A DNA stretch of 64,000 bases, taken from positions 44,362,002 to 44,426,001 of the forward strand of contig NC_084831.1 in assembly GCF_033115175.1 (NCBI RefSeq), written 5' to 3'. The stretch is from Lepus europaeus (lineage: Eukaryota > Chordata > Mammalia > Lagomorpha > Leporidae). The position numbers were made by a program, and so were the translations under genes. Below the pieces are notes generated by a model. That model saw only the letters and a program-made list of their open reading frames with translations. It did not search any database and was not told the DNA's origin. Shown in pieces: positions 29,170 through 40,889 of this stretch. Position 1 is the stretch's first letter. Each line of letters starts with the position of its first letter.

Positions 29170-29437
29170 GGACTGTAGGCCTGAGTGTACAGGTCTGAAC
29201 TTTGAGTTGGAACAGTGGCTGAGACTTCCACATCAGAAAATACTTATTTCAAGCATTTATCAGTCTTGGAAATTTCTTTATTCTCTTTTCCACCAGAATG
29301 AAATTTCCATTAGAATAAGGACTTTGTTATTCTGACTGCCTTGCACATGGTAGGTACTCAATAAATGCTGCCCAAAGGAGTGGACAAATGAGCGTGCCAG
29401 GTTCTATTCTTCGGGGTGAGGACAAAGGGTGGGCTAT

Positions 29438-29779
29438 CTTTTTTTTTTTTTTTGATAGGCAGAGTTAGTGAGAGAGAAAGAGAGAGAAAGGTCTTCCTTT
29501 TCCGTTGGTTCACCCCCCAAATGGCCGCTACAGCTGGTGTGCTATGGCTGGGGCGCTGCACCCATCTGAAGCCAGGAGCCAGGTGCTTCCTCCTGGTCTC
29601 CCATGCAGGTGCAGGGCCCAAACACTTGGGCCATCCTCCACTGCCTCCCTGGGCCGCAACAGAGAGCTGGCCTGGAAGAGGAGCAACCGGGACAGAATCC
29701 GGTGCCTCAACTGGAACTAGAACGTGGGGTGCTGGCGCCACAGGCGAAAGATTAGCTTAGTGAGCTGCGGCGCCGGCCA
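29438..29779 (-). mobile_element. C-SINE with 15-bp target duplication
   Basis: Antisense, flanked by AGGGTGGGCTATCTT on both sides. 29795-30105 is unique. Confidence 0.93.
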
Positions 29780-30111
29780 GGGTGGGCTATCTTAATTACC
29801 TCATTCCTCCAAGGTTGTGACCATTATTTTCAGCCAGACAACCTGACACTTCAGCCTGCACACTTGGTAGGGAGTGTAGGGAGAGCCTGGCTCTGGGTAG
29901 CTGGGTGTTTATGCATGGATGAGGGATGATAGGGTGGAATCATAACAGAGGACCTCATGGGCCTGGAGGCCGATCCTGCAGAGACCCAGGGTGGTGCAGT
30001 GATCATGTGGTGATGCCGTGGGAATGTGTTTCCCAGTGAGATAGGAATTCAAAGCAGGGATGTACGAAAAGTGCAAAAATAGGAGCGGGATTTATTTGTT
30101 TATTTATCTTT

Positions 30112-30430
30112 TATTATTTTTAAAGATATATTTATTTGAAAGAGTTTTGGACAGAAATAAAGAGACAGAGACAGAGAGATCAATCTTCCATCCACTGGTT
30201 CACTCCCCAAATAGCTACCATGGCCAAAGCTGGGCTGGGTTGAAGCCAGGAGCCTGGAGCTTCTTCCATGTCTCCCATGTGGGTACAGGAGCCCATCTTC
30301 CATTGCTTTCCCTGGTGCATTAGCAGGAAGCTGGATTGGAAGTGGAGCGGCTGGGACTCCAGCCAGCACCCAAATGGAATGCCGGTGTTGCAGGCAGTGT
30401 CTTTACCCACTACGCCACATTGCTGGCCCC
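30112..30430 (-). mobile_element. C-SINE
   Basis: Antisense copy. 30431-31095 after it is unique, apart from an old LINE/MaLR-like phrase near 30910-31000. Confidence 0.87.
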
Positions 30431-31100
30431 AGATGGAGAGTGAGTACACACTCAGATGGGAGTGCGGCATTCTCAGGAAGAGACCTGATTACCAAGAAGA
30501 AAATTTGCCTCCAAAAGGAGAATGAAGAAGGGAGAGAGAGAGAGCAGCTGCCTACAAGGAGAGTCCCCCAGTCCAGTGGGCCCCGTGATGGGGTACAGAT
30601 GGTGTTCTAATCAAATAAACAAATGGTGTGCAGTTTGGACAGCATTCAGTGCACGTGATGTCCTCTGGGAAAACTGTCATGGCACCTCCACTTGAGCTCA
30701 GCTTATCTGTGTTCATGGCATCTTCCTGGTGCTGGGGAGACTCAGGTGCATCATGGGAAAGTGAGTGTGTTGAATTGGAGTGCAAGGGCTGGAGTTAGGG
30801 TGCAGCTCTAGACCCTGGGAAATCTTCCATCTCTTTTATATCCTGACTGTTTGCCTATTCCATGTCAGTAAGACAGAGCGAGTATGTCAGAGAAAGCTCA
30901 CGTTTGTAACAAAGACACCCCATACCCATTAGTCCATTAATCCACATATGAAATGATCCACTCCTAATCACCTCCCAAAATCAACATTTCCAAATTCCAT
31001 TGTCAGTGGAAATAAACAGATTGTACTTTCATTCGTGGAAAAATATGAGAGACCTAGACCTTGGAAACACAGTCCCAGGGACTTCTAAAGAGTCTTGGTG

Positions 31101-31456
31101 AGGCTGGCACTGTGGTGTAGTGGGTTAAGTCTCCACCTTCGGTACTGGCATCCCATATGGACCCTGGTTCAAGTCCCAGCTGCTCCACTTCCAATCCAGC
31201 TCTCTGCTGTGGCCTGAGAAAGCAGTGGAAGATGGCCCAACTCTTTGGGCCCCTGCACCTGCATGGGAGATTCAGAAGAAGCTCCTGGCTCCTGGCTTTG
31301 AATCGGCACAGCTCCCTCTGGCCATTATGGCCATCTGGGGAGTGCACCAGAGGAGGGAAGACCTCTCTCTCTCTCTCTGCCTTTGCCTCTCTGCAACTCT
31401 GCCTTTCAAATAAGTAAATAAATAAATAAATAAATAACGCTTTATCAGGAAAAAAA
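31101..31456 (+). mobile_element. C-SINE
   Basis: Sense, with (AAAT)n tail. 31480-32125 is unique or very old repeat sequence with a CATCTCACATACAAT tandem pair near 31980. Confidence 0.88.
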
Positions 31457-32126
31457 AAAAAAAAGCCTTGGGACCTTTCCCAAGGTGGTCAGAGTTTATA
31501 TATTGCACAATGGGAGTACATTGACTTGGCTGGAAAAGGAAGGCTTAAGATAAGGGAGGGTGTAAGAATTGCTCATTGGCTGGAGATTACATTCTTTCGA
31601 ATATGATTGGCTACAGAGCTTCAACAGACAGGGTATTGCTAATCAAAAGAGGCTATTGATTAATTTCAAGGAGGCTGTTTCTGGATTAGATAAGGACTAG
31701 ATAGACAAGAACAGAGGATTGTCCAGATGGCTAAGAGAAAATACAGCCTTTGTGGACATCAAATTGACCAGACAGACAAGGCTGGCAACTCCATCTGGCC
31801 ACTCCTCAGAGAAGGCTCCTTAGGTTTTGGTTTTTTTATTGTTTCTTTTTTCTAAATGATTTGCAGGTTTTTTTAGGGGAATTTGTTCTCACTATTAACA
31901 TATGAATTTGAGGATTGAGTCTCCAACACATGAACTTTGTGGAACACATTCAAACCATAGCATTCTACCTCTGGCCCCATCTCACATACAATTTGTGTCC
32001 ATCTCACATACAATATTCATTCCATTCCAACGCTCTGAAAGTCTTAACTCATTCCAGCACCAGCTCAAAATGCCAAAGTCCAGAGTCTCATCTGAATCAG
32101 ATATGGGTGAGACTAAAAGCATGCCT

Positions 32127-32793
32127 GGGAGCCAGCTCCACGGTGCAGTAGGTTAATCCTCCGCCTGCAGCACCAGCATCCCATATGGATGCTGGTTCTA
32201 GTCCCGGTTGCTCCTCTTCCAATCCAGCTCTCTGCTGTGGCCTGGGAAAGCAATAGAAGACAGCTCAAGTCCTTGGGCCCCTGAAACCACGTAGGAGACC
32301 AGGAAGAAGCACCTGGCTCCTGGCTTCGGATTGGCATAGCTCCAGCTGTTGCAGCCATTTGGGGAATGAACCAATGGAAGGAAGACCTTGCTCTCTGTCT
32401 GTAACTCTACCTCTCAGATAAATAAATAAAATCTTAAAAAAAAAAAAAAAAGCATGCCTGGAGGGGCCGACACTGTGGCTTAGTGGGTAAAGCTGCAGCC
32501 TGCCGGGTTGGCATCCCATATGGGCACCGGTTTGAGTCCTGGTTGCTCCACTTCCGTTCCAGCTCTCTGCAATGGCCTGGGAAAGCTGTAGAAGATGGCC
32601 CAACTCCTTGGGCCCTTGTACCTGCTTGGGAAGACCCAGAAGAAGCACCTGGCTCCTGGCTTCGGATCAGTGCTGCGTGGCCAATTGGGGAGTGAACCAG
32701 CAGATGGAAGACTTCTTTCTCTCTCTCTGCCTCTCCTTCTCTCTCTGTGTAACTCGACTTTCAAGTAAATAAATAAATATTTTTTAAAAAAAT
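32127..32793 (+). mobile_element. Two sense C-SINEs in tandem
   Basis: 32127-32452 and 32464-32793. AAGCATGCCTGG before the first and between the two marks the target site. 32800-33290 is unique. Confidence 0.9.
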
Positions 32794-33289
32794 ATGTCTG
32801 GGGCAAATTTACTCTAGACATGTGAAATCAAATGAGCTATGTGATTCCAAAAATACACAAGTAGGGATTCCCATCCCTGAAGGGAGAAGTAGGCAAAGAG
32901 AAAAGAGTAACAAGTCCCACTTAAGTACAAAATCCCACAGGAAAAACCACATTAAATTTTAAGTCTGCAGAAGAATCTTTCCTGATTCCATGTGTCATTT
33001 AACTGCCCCAAAAACCTGGAGCAGCTCCACCCCCAGGGCTCTCCTGGGGTCCCCCCGACATTTCAGTTCTCACAGATCAGTCTCATGTTTGCAGCTCCCC
33101 ACGCTGGGGTTATACATTGGTAGCTCTACAGTTTTGGAATCTTGGTGCTGGCCTTGCCCCCTCAGGTCCACTGAACACTGCCTTTCTTGTCTGAGACTTC
33201 AAAGCATGGCATCTGCTGAATGCAAATTGCTTTTGCACCATTGTAAAATAAAAAAAAATTCTAAGTTGAAGCATCGTAAGTCTGGTACT

Positions 33290-34275
33290 TTCTGAATTCA
33301 CTGTACTACAAGAAAACAAAACTGTCAGCCAAGAATCCTATATTCTACAAAACCGTGCTTCGATGGTGAGGAAGAAATGAAGACATTCTCAGATACACAA
33401 ACACCAGGGGGATTTGTTACAACTAGACCTGCGCTGAAAGACATGCTCGGGAGGCAGTCAGGCAGTGCAGCACAGTGGGGTAAGCTGCCTCATGCGATGC
33501 CTTACCCCGTATCGGAGTGCCTGGGAGGGAGTCCCTGCTGTTTCTGATCCAGCTTCCTGCTAATGCATCCTGGGATGCAGCAGGTCATTGTTCAAGTACC
33601 TGGGTCCCTGCCACCGAGGTGGGAGACCTGGATTGAGTTCTGGGCACCTGGCCTTAGACTGGTCCAGACCTGGCTCTGGTGGGCATTTGGGGAGTGAAAC
33701 AGAAGATGGAAGACCTCTCTCTCTCTTTCTCTCTCAAAGAAGAACTAAAAAGGAAAATTAGAAATTATTTAGAAATGCAAACACAAAACTTGTGGGATGC
33801 AGTGAAAACGGTGCTAAGGCAGAAACTTATAGCTATAAATGCTTATATTAAGAAAAACCTTGGGGCCAGTGCAGTGTGATAACGGGTAAAGCCGCCACCT
33901 GTAGTACCCGCATCCCATGTGGGCACTGGTACGAGTCCCTGCTGCTCCACTTCTGATCCAGCTCTCTGCTATGGCCTGGGAAAGCAGTAGAAGATGGCCC
34001 AAGCCCTTGGGCCCCGGCAACCGCATGGGAGACCTGGAAGAAGCTCCTGGCTCCTGGCTTTGGATCGGCACAGCTTCAGCCATTGCGGCTATCTGGGGAG
34101 TGAACCAGTGGATGGAAGATTTCTCTCTGTTCCTCCCTCTCTCTAGCTATAACTCTACCTCTCAAATAAATAAATAATCTTTAGAAAAAAAAGAAATGAA
34201 CTATCAAACCATGAAAAGACATGGAAGAAATTTAAATACATAAAATTACTAAGTGAGAGAAACCAATCTTCTTTC
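33290..34275 (+). mobile_element. L1 relic broken by two C-SINEs
   Basis: L1-like segments at 33290-33445 (CTGTCAGCCAAGAATCCTAT), 33740-33861 (AGCTATAAATGCTTATATTA) and 34194-34275 (CCATGAAAAGACATGGAAGA) surround C-SINEs 33450-33736 and 33862-34193. Confidence 0.65.
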
Positions 34276-34613
34276 TTTTTTTTTAAGAATTATTTTTATT
34301 TATTTGAAAGACAGAATTAAAGAGAGAGGTAGAGCCAGAGAGAGAGAGAGAGGTCTTCCATTCCATTGGTTCACGCCCCAAATGACTGCTATGGCCAGAG
34401 ATGAGCTGATCCAAAGCCAGGAACCAGGAGCTTCTTTCAGGTATCCCACACAAGTGCAGGAGCCCAAGGACTTGGGCCAGCTTCTACTGCTTTCCCAGGC
34501 CAAAGCAGAGAGCTAGATCAGAAGAGGAGCAGCCGGGACTTGAATTGGCGTCCATAGGGATGTTGGCACTGCAGGCTGTGGCTTTAACCCACTGCACTAC
34601 AGCGCCAGTCCAT
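34276..34613 (-). mobile_element. C-SINE
   Basis: Antisense copy followed by an (AAG)n run at 34641-34667. 34670-34944 is unique. Confidence 0.88.
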
Positions 34614-35012
34614 CAAATACACAAATTAAAAAAAAAAAAAAGAAGAAGAAGAAGAAGAAGAAGAAGGCAAGGGTAACAAGAACCTAAAATGGCTGAGGCT
34701 TATGTCCTTGTTCCATCAATCCTGACCCTGTATGTAGACAAGGAGATGGGGTTTCTTTCTGGCTACTTCCTGCTGTTATGGGGCATTGACAGGGCAGAGG
34801 GTGGTGATGGTGGTGGAGTATCTATACTCTGGTTCAGATTGATTGAAGAGCACTCTTGTGTTGTTCCTGTGTGATAGCTTGGGATATAGTAGTTATTCAT
34901 TCCTACAAGAACCTTTGGAATAAGTTATTCTACACGGTAGAAATAGGAGCACTGGGACTGGTGGTTTGGCATAGTGGGTAAAACTTCATCTGCAGTATTG
35001 GCATCCCATATG

Positions 35013-35507
35013 TGTTAGGTAGGAAGTCAGAAATTGAGCCTATGTGTGTATGAGAAAGGCCTGGAGACCAGCACCCACTGCGGAAGCTCCCAGCATCTTA
35101 CACTTTAAGGTCCCACCCAGATCCTGATGACCTTCCAGGGGGTCCTGACCCTTCTACCTGGGCTGATAAATAGCCTTCCTCTAAGGTGAGTGGCACCAGC
35201 GAGGCTTCCCCTGTCTGATAACTTCAGGGGGAAAACTCAGAAAGGAATTTTTCGTATTTACATCCAGCAAGTCCTTTGTTTGGGAGGAGAAGAAGGAGAG
35301 GGGGAGGAAAGGCAAGACCCATCCCCTTAAAAACCCCAGCCTAAACGTGAGCTGTGCACTCTCTCTCAGGCCTGTTCTAACGGATGTCCCTGCCCCAATA
35401 AACCTTGCTATTGGCTGTCCATTGCTCTCTGTCTTTCCATTGCTCTCTGTCTCACGCCTGGATTCTTTCTTGCGCGAAGACAAGGACCCTTTGCTTCTCC
35501 AGTAACA
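35013..35507 (+). repeat. 5' LTR of the endogenous retrovirus
   Basis: 495 bp, TGTTAGG...AGTAACA. It has a TTAAAAA TATA-like box near 35325, a CCAATAAACC poly(A) signal near 35395, and a tandem CCATTGCTCTCTGTCT pair. It lacks 18 bases present in the 3' LTR. Confidence 0.9.
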
Positions 35508-36463
35508 TTTCTGGTAACTGTGAAGGGATTTTAAGAAGACATCGAAGGTCAGTATTCCTTCCCTCAAGCGAGACCAGATCTGTGGGAATGACCGTTGCTC
35601 GTCCAGCACCCCACAGCTCTCCGAGAACGCAGAGTGCTCCCTCCCCCAGACCATGGCTTAGCTATGGCTGACACTCCAGAGGGATTGTAAGGAATGGGAA
35701 GGGAACTAGGAAGGGCAGTTGGCTAAGAGCTGGAAACCCCCTGAGCTGGTTCTGGCTTTCTAGTGGCCGGACTGTGACCCGAGGACCTTGCCTCTCTCTT
35801 GGAGGGACGCCTGGTCACACTGCCTACTGCTGTGCGAGTGGAGCTTAGTTGGTCAAGGCTAATATTGGCCCTCCAGGTAGTTTCAGAAGGTGTCAGCAAG
35901 TCACAAAAAGTTTAAGAAAAGTTTACAGTTTTAAAATATTGTTTAGAGAGTTTTCTACAAGTGTTAATATCAAAGTTACACTGACCCAAAATTGAAGTCC
36001 AATCTTCCATTAGATCAATGAGGTTTTTAAGAATGTGTATTAATATGTTAGTAAATATCTGGAAATTGTATCAATAGTAAATCTTAAAATCTGTTTTTGT
36101 AAAAACTGCAACATCTCCTTTTAACAATGTCTGTTTAATTGGTTACTCTGCCATTTCTAGAATTAGGTCCTGTAAGCTCTTTTTGACTTTGTTAAATTGT
36201 TCCAAGTTATGCGTTGATTTTGTGTGCTCTTATGTTCAAGGTTTTTATCTCTGGTTTATTCAACAACAAGAGACATAGAATTTGTGTTCTGCTGAAGTAA
36301 CCTGTTGTGTACTCCATTGTCTCTGTTAAGTTATAATTGATGAAAAGTGTTGAGTCTTAAAAGTTTGTTATTTTAAATATCATTATAGTTAAATCTAGTC
36401 TAAAAGTGTTAAAATCACCCCGACTAAATGGATAGATATCATTTCATGATGTTAAGGAATTCT

Positions 36464-36806
36464 TTTTTTTTTTTTTTTTTTTTTTTTTACAGGCAGAGTG
36501 GATAGTGAGAGAGAGAGAGACAGAGAGAAAGGTCTTCCTTTTTGCTGTTGGTTCACCCTCCAATGGCCGCTGCAGCCGGCGCATCTCGCTGATCCGAAGC
36601 CAGGAGCCAGGTGCTTCTCCCGGTCTCCCATGTGGGTGCAGGGCCCAAGGACTTGGGCCATCCTCCACTGCCTTCCCGGGCCATAGCAGAGAGCTGGCCT
36701 GGAAGAGGGGCAACTGGGATAGAATCCGGCGCCCCAACCGGGACTAGAACCCGGTGTGCCGGCGCCGCAAGGCGGATGATTAGCCTGTTAAGCCACGGCA
36801 CTGGCC
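36464..36806 (-). mobile_element. C-SINE inside the retrovirus
   Basis: Near full-length antisense copy with a poly-T start and GGCCAAGG end, flanked by AAGGAATTCT at 36454-36463 and 36807-36816. It is the youngest layer of the nest. Confidence 0.92.
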
Positions 36807-38189
36807 AAGGAATTCTATTTTGACCAGCTACTTTAAGTTCTCTTGGCATATTTAACAAACTTTCTGAAAATAAAAGTTTTAAATTCTCTGGACTTTTGCT
36901 ATCTCCAGAGGTGCCCCTGGAGATGTCAAAAGAGATATCTCTCATCTTGCAGAGATAATAACCAATTGGACTATTTAGATTGAAGGTGTTGCCAAGATGT
37001 AAAATGATGCTATAACTTCAGTTATAAGCATGTTTCTTTCTAGCTGCTCCAGTCTCTGGCTCAGAAGCCAGCTTTTTTAAAGGGAGACTGACACAGTCTC
37101 CATCCAGCTAACGCTGAATAGCCAGGCATTGCTAGTTCAAAATGTGGATCAAATGGTCACGGGCAAATTCTGACACTTAGTATTTCCCTGTGAGCTAAAA
37201 CCGCCAAAAGGGAAAAAGTGTTCCAAAGGAGACTTGCAGATGATTGGAGATGGTTATGCGGCAGATACTAGAGACCTGGGTTCCAGGAGCCCAAGAAAGC
37301 TCTAGTGTCCACAGACTACATGGTGAAAACCCAGACGCCCAAAAACTTAAACTCATGGGTTCAAGGTAAGACTAGTTAAACCTGGCAACCCAGGCACCTA
37401 ATCCACTGGCTAATGGTAAATATCTGGAAGCCAAAGGATGGCAGTGACATCCGCCACAACTTGTCCTCTAAGTCAGGCTTTGCAGTACACATTGGTTAAA
37501 TGCCAGTTAAATCTGAAAGCCCAGGAAGTCAGACTAAGCAACCAGACAGACCCAACTTGCTGCCTCATTTCTTCTCCTTTCTCTTCCAGAAGGGAAGTTA
37601 CTACTATCCTGCAGGACTCTCCACTGTGATGTACGGTTTGATCCCCAGACCTTATATAAGGGATGACTGACCTTTTCTTTAATAATGCCTGGCCACAGTA
37701 TAGAGGACCAAACAGCATAGCCAGAAAAAAAGGGGTTAAATTATGAAATAATATTACAGCTAGATTGATTTTTCTGTGTACACGGTAAATGAGCAGAACT
37801 CCCCTTTTAAACCAAATTGAGGGGAAGATAGAAAGTTGTTCTGATAACCTCAAAGTATACAAGCAGGTCACCACAGTTGATCTTACCTAAAAGGTCATAG
37901 TTCTCCTCATGGGCATGGTTTTAGCTCACAGTGAAATACTAAGTGTCAGAATTTGCCCATGTCCATAGTTTTCTAACTCACCCTGATGACATTAAAGAAA
38001 TCTTCAAAAATTAGGGTTGGGTTGAGCACCCCCTTGACTGACATCATAGAGGCTGCCTCCATGGTCTACTTTATTAGAGACTGGGAGAACGAGGAGCCAG
38101 CTAGCAGCAGGAGCAATGTAAAGATAGGCAACAGGCCAATCAATGGCTGCTTTGCATGGTGATCTGCCATAAAGGAGACCCAACAAGGC

Positions 38190-38400
38190 CATTCCACCCC
38201 AAATGGCACCTGTTTCCGATATGAGGAGCCAGGGCACTGGACAAGTAGCCATCATGACAGAAACCGCCTTCTGTTAGCTCTGCCAAGAGCAAGGCCACTG
38301 GATACGGAACTGCCCTGGGTGTCAAAGGACTCCTGGTTCAGAACCACAGACCCTGTGGCCCCAAGCTAAAAAGCCTTTGGCTCTGCCCAGCCTCTGCCCA
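38190..38400 (+). pseudogene. Retroviral gag nucleocapsid remnant (two zinc knuckles, broken)
   Basis: The first knuckle reads C-FR-Y-EEPG-H-WTSS-H, with the second Cys replaced by Tyr and the last by His. The second reads C-QEQG-H-WIRN-C, preceded by TGT-TAG-CTC, so a stop lies within its CX2C. The two knuckles are in different frames. A Cys-rich, proline-rich tail follows until a stop. Confidence 0.6.
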
Positions 38401-39753
38401 GCTTCCAGCTCTAGCCACTGCTATTGAGGGGATGGCCTAGGGTCAGTGAAATGTAAGTTGCCTATTTGTACCAGCCTCCTATTCAGCTCTCCTCCTAGTT
38501 CAGCCACATAATGTGAGTCAACAGGGTGCCTCCCTTAAGGAGATGCACATCTCTCTTGCAGTCCTCTTCCAGTACCCCATGAATAGGTCTGGGCCTCACA
38601 CACCTAGCCAGGCCTTAAAGTCTATCCAAATATTATTAGGCTTAGAAAGCCCTCCCTGCCAGTTTCTAAAAACAGGGCTTTCAGTAACAGCTAATTTAGA
38701 TAATCCTACACCTATTTGGATAGATCCTCACTGAGGAATTAAAGGGCCTATCTCTTGAGGGGGGTGCACAATAGTCCAAAATGTAGATGGTTAAATGTAA
38801 ATGATTTATTAGTCTGTTTCCTTTCCCAGACTGAGACTTTGGTCTTGTATATTAGCTTAATTTCCTAGCAAAACTAGCTAGTAGGTATCCAGAGGGAAAA
38901 AAAAACATAGCCAGTCCATTAGAGAGTTAATCATTTAACCCTTATCCTCACCCCTGGGGAGAGAAAACCAGCCCCAGAGAGGATATGGGCCATGCAGCAA
39001 ATTTCTACTTCTATAAACTTCAGGCAGTCCCAGCTTTTCCCTAACAGGTAACAGATTCCTAGATACAGGGAAATAGCACAGTTCCTAAACCAGGCTCTCA
39101 ACAGGGAGCCAAAGCAGAGCCCCCTCCTTTAGGAAAAACAAACAAACAATGCACAGCTTTCATCCATTAAAGCTGCATGACTAGGGCTCTCACATAGGGA
39201 TTGCTAATTCAGTCCTTCAAACAGGCAGGCCCTAGACCTGCTAACTGCTGCACAAGAAAGTGCCCTAAACTAGAGTCAAACTAGATGGGTACAAAATCAT
39301 GTTCATGCTTTCTTAGACAAGGGCAGACAACTCCAGGGCCAGGTCAGACAAGGCTAAAATATCCAGCCTAACATCACATCTGGTCATGGAAATCCTGGTC
39401 ATTGCCTCTCCTTGGTGACGTAGCGTCCACATTCTTTCTGCTCTCTGCAGACTATTGTGCTCTAACATCCTTGTTTGTTCTGTCTCTAACAGAAGACAAG
39501 CCATCTGGCTCTGGGTGCTTCTAAGATATGGCTTCCAGGCTACCTCATCAGACAAGGTGACCCGCCCTCTGGACCAAGCAGGACAATGCTTCCTGAGGCC
39601 ACTCTCAAGCACCATAGGACAGATAGCAAGAGAAAAACACCCATATCCGTTGCTACGCCCACTTGTCAGCTTCGAAGTAGCTACAGAAGATGGAACTCCA
39701 CCCATTTATCCCCATAAAAGAATTATGGGTATTTTTTTTCTTGAGGGGGGATA

Positions 39754-40274
39754 TGTTAGGTAGGAAGTTAGAAATTGAGCCTATGTGTGTATGAGAAAGG
39801 CCTGGAGACCAGCACCCACTGCAGAAGCTCCAGAAGCCCAGCATCTTATACTTTAAGGACCCAACCAGATCCTGATGACCTTCCAGAGGTCCTAACCCTT
39901 CTACCTGGGCTGATAAACATCATTCCTCTAAGACGGGCAATGCCAGCCAGGCTTCCCCTGTCTGATAACTTCAGGGGGAAAACTCAGAAGGGAATTTTTC
40001 ATATTTACATCCAGCAAGTCCTTTGTTTGGGAGGAGAAGAAGGAGAGGGGGAGGGAAGGCAAGACCCATCCCCTTAAAAACCCCAGCCTAAACGTGAGCT
40101 GTGCACTCTCTCTCAGGCCTGTCTGGAGAGGTGCCCATCTGTTCTAACGGATGTCCCTGCCCCAATAAACCTTGCTATTGGCTTTCCATTGCTCTCTGTC
40201 TTTCCATTGCTCTCTGTCTCACGCCTGGATTCTTTCTTGCGCGAAGACAAGGACCCTTTGCTTCTCTGGTAACA
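39754..40274 (+). repeat. 3' LTR of the endogenous retrovirus
   Basis: 521 bp, nearly the same as the 5' LTR. It keeps CTGGAGAGGTGCCCAT-type sequence missing from the 5' copy and a small extra duplication near 39825. It is preceded by the polypurine tract. Confidence 0.9.
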
Positions 40275-40889
40275 TATGGGTGCTGGTTCAAGTCCTGGCT
40301 GCACTTCTCCTCAGCTCTCTGCTGTGGTCTGGGGAAGCAGAATATGGCCTAAGTGCCTGGTCCCCTGTACACACATGGGAGACATGGAGGCCCCTGGCCC
40401 CTGGCTTCAGATCAGCCCAGCTCTGGCTGTTGCAACCATCTGGGGAGTGAACCAGCAGATGGAAGACCTCTCTCTGTAAAACTCTAGCTCTCAAAAAAAA
40501 AAAAAATCTAAAAGAAAAAAAGAAGAAACAGGAGCACTATGATTATGAGGATAAAAGAGTCATTGCCCATGATGGAGAAGATGGTTGAAATGAGGAGATC
40601 AAAGGGGAACAATAGGAAAGCAAGAGTCCTGTCCAGTTAGTGGGAAGACAGGCGTGTGCCTGGTTGCCACAGGGAAAGAATGCTGCCATTTTGTTTCCCA
40701 AACTAAGGACAGAGTCATTAGAGAATCTGAGAAAGGTGTTGTCCAAACCAGGAGGGAGTTTTTCTGTTGAGAGGCAAACAGAAATCGACAGGAGCAGCTT
40801 GATAATAATCATAATCAGATGGGCACTAAGGCCTGTGCAGGTGTATAGGAGGGCCAGACCTATCTAGCTCTTCACATGTGGTGCTGGAT

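Larger units (their letters stand above)
35013..40274 (+). mobile_element. Endogenous retrovirus (class I-like), two LTRs, coding-dead
   Basis: Two similar LTRs flank about 4.2 kb of internal sequence, and 4-bp duplications TATG (35009-35012, 40275-40278) flank the element. A 4-bp duplication, TGTTAG...TAACA ends and LTR length near 500 fit a gammaretrovirus-like (ERV1) element; this is inferred. The internal part has a polypurine tract TTGAGGGGGG at 39741-39750 before the 3' LTR and nucleocapsid zinc-knuckle remnants near 38205-38330. There is no long reverse transcriptase or envelope frame. A later C-SINE sits at 36464-36806. It is broken in every frame, so it was probably mobilised by proteins of another element. 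Confidence 0.9.
34954..40529 (+). mobile_element. C-SINE split in two by a retrovirus insertion
   Basis: The SINE head is 34954-35012 and the remainder 40275-40529. Removing 35013-40274 and one TATG restores the ordinary CATCCCATATGGGTGCTGG phrase of the family. The SINE has its own target duplication, AGGAGCACT, at 34945-34953 and 40530-40538. Confidence 0.9.

Noticed and set aside
35508-35530. Primer-binding site assignment after the 5' LTR (TGGTAACTGTGAAGG)
   Set aside because: It begins TGG as expected but does not match any tRNA 3' end I can recall well enough to name.
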